Source: Ruminococcaceae bacterium UBA4958 (GTDB lineage: Bacteria > Bacillota > Clostridia > Oscillospirales > Acutalibacteraceae). Taken from it: a stretch of DNA of 5,847 nucleotides. Within the stretch, counting starts at the first letter, position 1. Each line of letters starts with the position of its first letter. The DNA lies in contig DHAI01000038.1 in NCBI GenBank assembly GCA_002397355.1, positions 1 through 5,847 on the forward strand, written 5' to 3'. The notes beneath the pieces were generated by a model. The model saw only the letters and a program-made list of their open reading frames with translations, did not search any database and had not been told where the DNA came from. Position numbers and translations under genes: made by a program. Below are positions 1-5,259 of the stretch, piece by piece.

Positions 1-12
1 CTCTTCTGAACA

Positions 13-34
13 CCCCGGCATAGCCGGGGGTTTT
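13..34 (+). terminator. Intrinsic terminator, plus-oriented
   Basis: A 7-bp perfect GC-rich stem (CCCCGGC, 13-19, pairing with GCCGGGG, 23-29) closes a 3-base ATA loop and is followed by GTTTT on the plus strand. Read in the plus direction this is a compact rho-independent terminator. Read in the minus direction the stem is followed by TGTTCAG, a poor U-run. It therefore most likely ends a convergent plus-strand gene lying left of the window. It may also weakly stop the minus-strand transcript that carries the uracil-DNA glycosylase gene. Confidence 0.7.
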
Positions 35-71
35 CACGGGCACAATAAAAATATATTTGCGGCGCGCCTAT

Positions 72-638
72 CTACCGAATCCCAAGCTCGTCCATTTTTT
101 CTCGTAGATTGAGAAAATCCTCAAAGGCTTCCGGCTTGTTGTGCGGGTTGCGGAGAAGCGCCGCCGGGTGGAGCGTCGCCATCATCAGGACGCCGCCCTT
201 TTCAAAAAACCGTCCGTGTTCCTTTGTGATGCGAAAGTCCGGCCGGATCAGCTTCATCGCGGCGATCCTTCCGAGACAGACGACGATTTCCGGCCGGATC
301 AGCAGAAACTGATTGCGCAGCCATCCGATGCACATTTCCTGTTCTTCCGGCAGGGGATCGCGGTTTTTCGGCGGCCTGCACTTTACGATGTTTCCGATGT
401 AGATATTGACGCTTCTGTCGAGGTCGACGGCAGCCAGCATTTTATCGAGAAGCTGTCCGCTCCTTCCGACAAACGGCCGGCCCTGAAGGTCTTCCTGTTC
501 GCCCGGCCCTTCTCCGACGAGCATGACCTTGGCTTCCGGATTCCCTTCCCCGACCACCACGTTGGTGCGCCCTTCGCAAAGGCCGCATTTTGTGCAGCTT
601 TTGCAGGCGGTCTCCAGTTCTTCCCACGTCTGGTACAT
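72..638 (-). CDS. Uracil-DNA glycosylase, family 4 (Fe-S type)
   Basis: Removes uracil from DNA as the first step of base excision repair in the cytoplasm. The 188-residue product shows the family 4 layout. An N-terminal CxxCxLC stretch (C15, C18, C21) and later cysteines C87 (in KCRPP) and C103 fit the four-cysteine 4Fe-4S cluster. The uracil-binding loop GEGPGE is at 42-47, GRPFVG at 53-58, and the second active-site motif HPAALLRNP at 157-165. The length is normal for the family. The frame stays open upstream to a TTG at 749, inside the end of trmB. I prefer the ATG at 638 because the family normally begins a few residues before the first cysteine pair, the extra 37 residues look non-conserved, and the TTG has no Shine-Dalgarno. 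The ATG has only a weak one (GGTGGTGAT). It is last in the minus-strand set, 92 bases after trmB. Confidence 0.93.
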   Translation of the reverse strand: MYQTWEELETACKSCTKCGLCEGRTNVVVGEGNPEAKVMLVGEGPGEQEDLQGRPFVGRSGQLLDKMLAAVDLDRSVNIYIGNIVKCRPPKNRDPLPEEQEMCIGWLRNQFLLIRPEIVVCLGRIAAMKLIRPDFRITKEHGRFFEKGGVLMMATLHPAALLRNPHNKPEAFEDFLNLREKMDELGIR

Positions 639-730
639 AAAGATCACCACCGTCTCTCTTTCCGCGCGGCAGGCATGCTTCAACCCGTCCCGCGTTTCCT
701 GTATTCCGGGAATCCTGTTTTGGTATTCCG
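639..730 (-). other. Untranslated spacer trmB-udg with small repeats
   Basis: This 92-base gap separates the trmB stop from the preferred glycosylase start. It contains the direct repeat CGGAATAC (minus strand, 729-722 and 708-701) and the near-perfect palindrome ATTCCGGGAAT (703-713). I see no convincing promoter or terminator. The glycosylase frame is open across it, so it could be an N-terminal extension, but the translated residues resemble no known part of the family. Confidence 0.4.
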
Positions 731-1396
731 TCAGGACTTTCCGGGGCAAATCGCTTTCAGCGCCTTAATGCGGACACCCTTTTCCAGAAACATGATTTCA
801 TGCTCCGTCAGGATGTTGCCCGGCCAGTTGTCGCCGTGGAGATCGTAAGTCTTCTCGGTGACTGCAAATCCGCACTGCGCCAGGTAGCCGAGCGTATCGG
901 CGAAGAGCTCGTCGTCATCCGTCTTGAAGAACAGCTCGCCGCCCGGTTCCAGGATGGTTTTGTAGTCTTCCAAGCGGGTGGGATAGGTCAGGCGCCGTTT
1001 GCGGTGGCGTACCTTCGGCCACGGATTGCAGAAATTGATGTCGATGCGGCGCACCGTGTCCCGCGGTCCCATGGCGTCCGCGATGCGCTCGATATTCAGC
1101 GCCGTCAGGATGATGTTGTCCGGTTTGCGGCCCGCCGTTTCAAAAGCCTTTTCAATGTTCCGCTTCGCGGGGCCGAGCACGGCGTCCTTCACGTCGACGC
1201 CGATGTAATTGACCTGGGGATTTGCGGGCGCCGCGCCGGCAAGGAAAAACCCTTTTCCACAGCCGAGCTCAAGCTCCACAGGCTGCCGGCGGGGAAAAAG
1301 GGAATGCCATTTCCCAATGTATTCTTCCGGTCTGCCGATAAAAAACGGACAGGCTTCCAGTTCCGGCCTGGCCCACGGTTTGAAGCGCATCCTCAT
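731..1396 (-). CDS. trmB: tRNA (guanine-N7-)-methyltransferase TrmB
   Basis: Methylates N7 of guanine 46 in the variable loop of tRNAs, using S-adenosylmethionine. The 221-residue product has the family signature from end to end: N-terminal MRMRFKPWA (1-9), the SAM-binding glycine motif ELGCGKG (43-49), an acidic GVD (66-68), the NFCNPWPK catalytic/tRNA-binding loop (121-128) followed by RHRKRRLT (130-137), KTDDD (158-162) and the C-terminal TEHE motif (197-200). Many family members have Asp where this one has Asn124 (CNPWP rather than SDPWP); I believe this variant is common in Clostridia. The length is typical. The ATG overlaps the stop of the upstream deacylase gene by 4 bases (ATGA), a classic translational-coupling arrangement. 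A GGAGG lies 13 bases upstream and a GGGG 5 bases upstream, within a GCCCCGGGGC palindrome (1401-1410). Confidence 0.97.
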   Translation of the reverse strand: MRMRFKPWARPELEACPFFIGRPEEYIGKWHSLFPRRQPVELELGCGKGFFLAGAAPANPQVNYIGVDVKDAVLGPAKRNIEKAFETAGRKPDNIILTALNIERIADAMGPRDTVRRIDINFCNPWPKVRHRKRRLTYPTRLEDYKTILEPGGELFFKTDDDELFADTLGYLAQCGFAVTEKTYDLHGDNWPGNILTEHEIMFLEKGVRIKALKAICPGKS

Positions 1397-1881
1397 GATT
1401 GCCCCGGGGCCTCCGCGTTCTTACAGACGTCGATCCAGCCGAGGCTTCCCGAAAGTCTGGCAAGCTCGTCGCAGGTCAAAACAACACAGGAATTGTCGCT
1501 TCCGCCGGCAGGGTATATTTTATCGAAGCGCCGGAGCGATATGTCGCAATAAACTTTCGCGGCAGGCGGGTTGCCGAACGGACAGACGCCGCCGACGCGG
1601 TATCCTGTCAGCGGCTCCACTTCCGCCGCTTTCAGCATTTTTGCTTTCAATCCGAAAGCCGATTTGAACTTTGCATTGTCGATTTTTTTGTCCCCGGCCG
1701 TCACGATCAGGATGCAGCCGTTCCCTTCGTCGTGAAAGGAAATCGATTTTGCAATGCGGGCCGTCTCCACGCCGAGCGCCTTTGCAGCGAGATCCACCGT
1801 GGCGCTGGAAACGGGAAACTCGAGCAGCCTGTCTCCCATCCCGAAACGGTCGAGATATGCCTTCACTTTTTCTACAGACAT
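1393..1881 (-). CDS. YbaK/EbsC-family aminoacyl-tRNA deacylase
   Basis: Predicted trans-acting editing enzyme of the YbaK/ProX superfamily, which hydrolyses misacylated tRNAs such as Cys-tRNA(Pro) or Ala-tRNA(Pro) in the cytoplasm. The 162-residue product is one catalytic domain. Early on it has FPVSSATVDLAAKALG, then the family's key lysine in AKSISFHDE (K45), the substrate-pocket motif GGVCPFG (97-103) and AGGSDNSC (about 125-132). The exact tRNA substrate cannot be read from sequence. The ATG at 1881 is chosen over an upstream in-frame start at 1944 because it has a strong GGAGGT four bases upstream, and the extra residues would run into the preceding gene. It is the first gene of the downstream trio and its last four bases overlap trmB. 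Confidence 0.9.
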   Translation of the reverse strand: MSVEKVKAYLDRFGMGDRLLEFPVSSATVDLAAKALGVETARIAKSISFHDEGNGCILIVTAGDKKIDNAKFKSAFGLKAKMLKAAEVEPLTGYRVGGVCPFGNPPAAKVYCDISLRRFDKIYPAGGSDNSCVVLTCDELARLSGSLGWIDVCKNAEAPGQS

Positions 1882-1885
1882 TTTT

Positions 1886-1891
1886 ACCTCC
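1886..1891 (-). promoter_or_regulatory. Strong Shine-Dalgarno deciding the deacylase start
   Basis: On the minus strand this reads GGAGGT, followed by AAAA and ATG at 1881. It is the best ribosome binding site in the window and decides for the internal ATG over the longer open frame. Confidence 0.8.
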
Positions 1892-1897
1892 AAGATG

Positions 1898-1917
1898 CTG
1901 AATAAAACCCAATTCAG
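1898..1917. repeat. Inverted repeat (dyad) at the promoter
   Basis: CTGAAT (1898-1903) and ATTCAG (1912-1917) form a perfect 6-bp inverted repeat around an 8-base spacer. Its outer end touches the proposed -10 box and it spans the expected transcription start. No U-run follows on either strand, so it is not a terminator. It could be an operator or a 5'-end mRNA hairpin, or chance. Confidence 0.35.
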
Positions 1918-1944
1918 TATATCACCTTCCATCTCTTTCCGCAA
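1916..1944 (-). promoter_or_regulatory. Candidate sigma-70/SigA promoter for the deacylase-trmB-udg trio
   Basis: On the minus strand, TTGCGG (1944-1939) and TATACT (1921-1916) are separated by exactly 17 bases. The -10 matches five of six consensus bases; the -35 is weak (TTG only). The -10 abuts and the -35 lies within the end of the upstream barrel gene. Predicted initiation is near 1909, giving a leader of about 28 bases before the strong ribosome binding site. This would let the housekeeping trio be expressed independently of the sugar genes. Confidence 0.4.
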
Positions 1945-2974
1945 GAATTCCCAGCGCTTGCGGGCGCTTTTCCGGAAACCAGCCTTCCTTTTCCGCCAGC
2001 AGCGCCGAGATCAGCCAGCAGAGGATGCTTTCCGCGCCCTCGTTTCGGTTCGGACCGTCCGGCGTGATGCCGTCCAGGCATCCCCCGGTTTCCGGGTCGA
2101 TCATGACGAACTCCCCGAGGTTGCGCCCCAGATACCACAGAAAACTTTCCCGCGCGCGCGCCGCGTACGCGGGATTTCCGGTTTCATCGCGCGCTTTCAG
2201 GCACGCGAGCAGCATGCTGCAGGCCTCTACGGGCTGCTCGTCGTAAATCGAGGGCTTTCCCCCGCGGTGCAGCCAGCCCCTGCATCCGACCGGATAAAAC
2301 ACGCCGCCGCGGAATTCCTCCCGCAGCAGGAAATCAAGGCTTTCCAGGCCGATCTTCCGTTCCCGTTCCGCGCCGCCCGAAAGCATCGCGAACGGGAGAA
2401 TCCCGCCGCAGTAGGTGACGTCGTCTTCGAACCAGTGCCAGCTTTCGCTGCGATTCTGAAAATATGTACCGACCAGGGAATCGCGCAGAGACTTTCGGAA
2501 CGGCTGCGTCTCCGTCCGCTGAAAGAGACTCAGGCCGGACAGGGCATATGCTTTCGGTTTCGGAAACGTCAGCGCGGAGCAGCCGGGCAGCACGCGGAGC
2601 AGCAGTTCCTCCGCGCACGCGCGCACGGCGGAGGGAAGCGCGGCCCTCGACGCCGTAAAGCAGAGCGCGAGCACGCACCTCCCGTAACAGTCCTCCGAGC
2701 CGCGTTTTTCCGTGAAGCTACGGTCGTAGTTCATGAAATTGCGAAACCAGCGCCCATGCTCCGCGTAAAGCAAAAAGCTTAAAAATCGAAACAGCAGCGC
2801 TCGATAGCGCTCCTCCGGCGAACGCTCGTACAGCATCGCGGCGAGAATCAGCGCGCGGGCGTTGTCGTCGGTCGTGTAGCCCTCCGAAGGGTCCGGGACG
2901 CCGAAAACGGAATGCTGAAAAATACCCGTGCAGTCCGTCATGCGGAACAGGTATCGCGTATCAATGTCATTCAT
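1922..2974 (-). CDS. Predicted alpha/alpha-barrel protein, homologous to C-terminal half of fused GT4 enzymes
   Basis: Function is not established. The 350-residue protein is soluble, helix-rich and shows repeated hydrophobic helix pairs as in alpha/alpha toroid carbohydrate enzymes. Blocks that I recall as conserved in relatives are GYTTDDNARALI (32-43), NFMNYDR (79-85), EDCYGR (94-99), WHWFEDDVTY (179-188), YDEQPVEA (244-251), DPETGGCLDG (293-302) and NRNEGAES (309-316). Such acid- and aromatic-rich blocks are typical of sugar-binding clefts. As I remember them, relatives are usually the C-terminal domain of proteins of 700-800 residues whose N-terminal half is a GT4 transferase, which here is the gene immediately upstream with an 8-base overlap. 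The ATG at 2974 has a good AAGGAAGG eight bases upstream. It may be a hydrolase, a phosphorylase, or an acceptor-binding module of the transferase. Confidence 0.8.
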   Translation of the reverse strand: MNDIDTRYLFRMTDCTGIFQHSVFGVPDPSEGYTTDDNARALILAAMLYERSPEERYRALLFRFLSFLLYAEHGRWFRNFMNYDRSFTEKRGSEDCYGRCVLALCFTASRAALPSAVRACAEELLLRVLPGCSALTFPKPKAYALSGLSLFQRTETQPFRKSLRDSLVGTYFQNRSESWHWFEDDVTYCGGILPFAMLSGGAERERKIGLESLDFLLREEFRGGVFYPVGCRGWLHRGGKPSIYDEQPVEACSMLLACLKARDETGNPAYAARARESFLWYLGRNLGEFVMIDPETGGCLDGITPDGPNRNEGAESILCWLISALLAEKEGWFPEKRPQALGILAERDGR

Positions 2975-4151
2975 GGATGGCGCCTTCCTTTTTTTCCACG
3001 GTTTCCCGGAAAAGCGCGCGGTATTTCTCCGCCACGCGGCTCCACATCATGCCTTTTCCGAACGCGAGAGTTTTCCGTTCCATTTCCGCCTGCCGCTCCG
3101 GGTGGTCGGCGATTTCAAGAATACGCTTCGAGATCGATCTGGAGCTGTGGAATTTTGCAAGGAGGCCGCGTCCGTCGGCGAGCATTTCCACGGCGTAGGG
3201 GTAGGGGGTGGAGACGATGACTTTTCCGCAGCCGACGGCGTACGCGAGCGTTCCGCTTACGGCCTGGCTTTTTCCGAGATAGGGCGTCAGGTAGACGTCC
3301 GACATCGAAAGGTATTGGATGATTTCCTCTTTCGTGAGGTACCGGTTTACGAAACGCACGTTTTGTCCGGCGCCGAGGTCCTCTACGGTTTTTTGCAGCT
3401 TTTCACGGTACTGCTCCCCGCTTTTGCTTTTAATAACCGGATGCGTCGCGCCAAGGATCAGGTAGACCAGCTCCGGGTGCTTTTTCGCCGCGAGCGCGGC
3501 GGCGCCGATGCCGTACTCCAGTCCTTTTCCGGGGCTGAGAAGGCCGAATGTGCTCACCACGAAACGCCCTTCCAGCCCGGCCTCCCGCTTGAGCGCGTCT
3601 CTGTCTCCGAGCGGGATTTCCGGCACGCCGTGAGGGATTACGGCAATTTTTTCCGGCTTTGCGCCGTAGAGTTCCACCAGCAGTTTTGCCGAAGAGGACG
3701 ACATGGTCGCAAGCCTGCTGCAATCCTGCGCGAGGCGGACGACGATCTCTTTCTGCTTTTTGTTCGGCTTCGGCAGAACGGTATGAAGAGTGACGGCAAA
3801 CGGAATTTTGAGGCCGTCCGTAAGCTTCAGCAGATATTCGCCGGATTTCCCCCCGTAAATGCCGTATTCGTGCTCGATCATCAGCATATCGGCGCCGGAA
3901 GAATTGATGCGCTCCGCCGTTCCGAGGTAAGACGAGCGGTCGTTTTGGTCGAGCGAAAAGCGGACTTCGGGCGGGTAGGAAAGACCGCCGTTGTCTACGG
4001 CGACGACGCCGGTCTGTACGCCGCCGATTTTGCGCAGCGCGCCCACAAGATCCTGTGTGAAGGTTGCGATCCCGCAGGCCCGCGGGGGATAGGTGCTGAG
4101 AAACAGAAGATTCAGTTCATTTTTGTTATTCAAAAGAGACAGACCTTTCAT
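2967..4151 (-). CDS. Glycosyltransferase family 4 (divergent GT-B fold)
   Basis: Predicted cytosolic retaining glycosyltransferase, 394 residues, using a nucleotide sugar. The N-terminal half opens with STYPPRACGIATF (19-31), then has HEYGIYGG (94-101), HTVLP (123-127) and IPHGVPE (172-178). The C-terminal donor domain has FGLLSPGKGLE (202-212), LGATHP (233-238) and the block at 289-304. The canonical GT4 E-X7-E is replaced by Q296 and Y304 (QAVSGTLAY), a variant I recall in the subfamily that carries a barrel domain at its C terminus. No signal peptide or membrane segment is visible. It starts 9 bases after the nucleotidyltransferase stop. The ATG has no clear Shine-Dalgarno, so a TTG at 4133, preceded by AAAGG, is a possible alternative start. 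The 3' end overlaps the barrel gene by 8 bases and carries an A7 run. Donor (GDP-mannose suspected) and acceptor are unknown. Confidence 0.9.
   Translation of the reverse strand: MKGLSLLNNKNELNLLFLSTYPPRACGIATFTQDLVGALRKIGGVQTGVVAVDNGGLSYPPEVRFSLDQNDRSSYLGTAERINSSGADMLMIEHEYGIYGGKSGEYLLKLTDGLKIPFAVTLHTVLPKPNKKQKEIVVRLAQDCSRLATMSSSSAKLLVELYGAKPEKIAVIPHGVPEIPLGDRDALKREAGLEGRFVVSTFGLLSPGKGLEYGIGAAALAAKKHPELVYLILGATHPVIKSKSGEQYREKLQKTVEDLGAGQNVRFVNRYLTKEEIIQYLSMSDVYLTPYLGKSQAVSGTLAYAVGCGKVIVSTPYPYAVEMLADGRGLLAKFHSSRSISKRILEIADHPERQAEMERKTLAFGKGMMWSRVAEKYRALFRETVEKKEGAIHE
2983..2995 (-). other. A7 homopolymer plus Shine-Dalgarno at the GT4/barrel junction
   Basis: The minus strand reads GTG GAA AAA AAG GAA GGC in the transferase frame, with seven consecutive A at 2995-2989, then AAGGAAGG (2990-2983) eight bases before the barrel ATG. 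The barrel frame is the +1 frame relative to the transferase and is open through the A run (W K K R K A P S M). Removing one A would fuse the two genes. A -1 ribosomal slip on A AAA AAG would instead reach a TGA after five codons (G R R H P). Confidence 0.75.
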
Positions 4152-4160
4152 TCATACGAA

Positions 4161-5201
4161 TCAGGAAAACGGAAGCTTGCATTCCGGTGAATAGATCGTA
4201 TTTTCACACTGGCTTCCGCTTTCCAGCCGACAGTCGGAGGTGACGACGGAATGGTCTACGCCCGCATCGCTGCCGAGCGAGACGCCGTTCCAGATAACGC
4301 TGTTGTGCACTTCGCAGCCGCGCCCAGCCTGAAAATTATCCCCGATGACCGCGTTCGGCCCGATCACCGCGTTTGCCCCGATGCGGACGTTTTTGCCGAA
4401 CCATACCGGCCCGGTCACTTTTGCCGTGGGGTCCAGGTCCACGCCGGACATGCCGAAGATTTCCGCGCTTGTGAAGTCGTTTTCCGGCACGATGCAGGAG
4501 CCGGTGAAAATGTCCTTGTGCGCCTGCATATATTTTTGCGGCGTTCCGATGTCGATCCAGTATTCGCCGCCGCGGTAAACCGCCATGCGAAACCCGTTTT
4601 TCAGCAGCAGCGGAAAGGTGTCCCGCTCTACGGAAACCTGTTTTCCCTCCGGAATCATATCGAGGACCTTAGGCTCGAAAACATAAATGCCCGCGTTGAT
4701 GAAATGGGATTTTTCTTCACCGGGTTTCGGCTTTTCCGTGAAAGAAAGGATCATATCCTCCGGGGTGTACTCGATCACGCCGTAGCTGGACGGATCTTTC
4801 ACCTCTGCGGCCGCGATGGTGACGTCGGCGTGTTTTTCACGGTGAAGTTTTACCAGCGCCTTCAGGTCGATGTTGCTGAGGATATCCGAATTAAAAACCA
4901 GGAACGTCCCGTTGAAGTATTTCTGACAGTTCTTGATCGCGCCGCCGGTTCCAAGCGGTTTTTCCTCGCAGACGCAGTGAATTTTCAGCCCTTCGGCCTT
5001 TGCTGTGCCGAAATGCTGCTCGATGCAGTCTGAGCGGTAACAAGTGCTCAGGACGATTTCGTTCACGCCGCAGCGCTTCAATTCCCGAATGGTTCGCTCC
5101 AGAAGCGGCACTCCCATCACGGGAACCATGGGTTTCGGCAGGTGGTCTGTCAGCGGCTTGAGCCGTGTGCCCATTCCGCCGGCAAGGAATAGTGCTTTCA
5201 A
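4161..5201 (-). CDS. Sugar-1-phosphate nucleotidyltransferase, GDP-mannose pyrophosphorylase type, with beta-helix tail
   Basis: Predicted to condense a sugar 1-phosphate with an NTP to give an NDP-sugar, most likely mannose 1-phosphate with GTP, although glucose-1-phosphate specificity cannot be excluded. Numbering from the chosen start (346 residues), the catalytic signature LAGGMGTRLKPLTDHLPKP is at 6-24, GTGGA at 84-88, the metal-binding FNSD at 103-106, FTEKP near 155-158, NAGIY at 169-173 and WIDIGTP at 215-221. From about 254 to 336 run degenerate hexapeptide repeats (VRIGAN, AVIGPN, AVIGDN) of a left-handed beta-helix. No ATG is available at the N terminus. TTG codons lie at 5207 and 5201; 5201 sits eight bases after AAGGGGG and gives the usual MKALFLAGG beginning. 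It lies between GH130 and GT4, so it probably supplies the transferase's donor. Confidence 0.92.
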   Translation of the reverse strand: MKALFLAGGMGTRLKPLTDHLPKPMVPVMGVPLLERTIRELKRCGVNEIVLSTCYRSDCIEQHFGTAKAEGLKIHCVCEEKPLGTGGAIKNCQKYFNGTFLVFNSDILSNIDLKALVKLHREKHADVTIAAAEVKDPSSYGVIEYTPEDMILSFTEKPKPGEEKSHFINAGIYVFEPKVLDMIPEGKQVSVERDTFPLLLKNGFRMAVYRGGEYWIDIGTPQKYMQAHKDIFTGSCIVPENDFTSAEIFGMSGVDLDPTAKVTGPVWFGKNVRIGANAVIGPNAVIGDNFQAGRGCEVHNSVIWNGVSLGSDAGVDHSVVTSDCRLESGSQCENTIYSPECKLPFS

Positions 5202-5209
5202 ATTCAATT

Positions 5210-5216
5210 CCCCCTT
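5210..5216 (-). promoter_or_regulatory. Ribosome binding site for a TTG start
   Basis: Minus-strand AAGGGGG is followed by eight bases and then TTG at 5201. The other TTG (5207) is only two bases away, too close for initiation. The site therefore favours the shorter protein. The site begins a few bases after the U-run of the preceding hairpin. Confidence 0.6.
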
Positions 5217-5221
5217 CTATC

Positions 5222-5249
5222 GAAAAGGGCGGCAGGAATGCGCCGCCCT
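5222..5249 (-). terminator. Intergenic hairpin with short U-run (weak terminator or attenuator)
   Basis: AGGGCGGC and GCCGCCCT (5249-5242 and 5233-5226 on the minus strand) form a perfect 8-bp stem around an 8-base loop, and the 3' side runs into TTTTCG. The stem is strong but the U-run is only four, the first of which is in the stem. It lies 10 bases after the GH130 stop and just before the nucleotidyltransferase ribosome binding site. No room for a promoter remains after it, so partial termination with readthrough, or protection of the upstream mRNA end, is more likely than a full stop. Confidence 0.6.
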
Positions 5250-5259
5250 GAAATTATCA

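Noticed and set aside
61..68. GGCGCGCC perfect palindrome just past the glycosylase stop
   Set aside because: No loop is possible for a hairpin, no partner repeat is visible, and a short GC palindrome in GC-rich DNA is expected by chance.
1401..1410. GCCCCGGGGC palindrome before the trmB start
   Set aside because: It lies within the deacylase coding sequence and has no loop; it is probably codon-driven and may at most supply GGGG for ribosome binding.
1393..1944. Longer deacylase start at 1944
   Set aside because: It would overlap the barrel gene by 23 bases and add 21 residues unlike the family; the ATG at 1881 has a strong GGAGGT.
2983..2998. Programmed -1 ribosomal frameshift at A AAA AAG, as in dnaX
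   Set aside because: The heptamer is in the right register, but the -1 frame meets TGA after five codons and the barrel gene is in the +1 frame, so a -1 shift does not produce the fusion.
2928..4190. 420-residue plus-strand open frame (also 342 residues at 1754-2782 and 250 residues at 800-1552)
   Set aside because: They lie antisense to clearly recognisable genes, have Arg/Phe/Ala/Val-rich unconserved-looking translations, and arise from GC-biased third positions of the real minus-strand genes.
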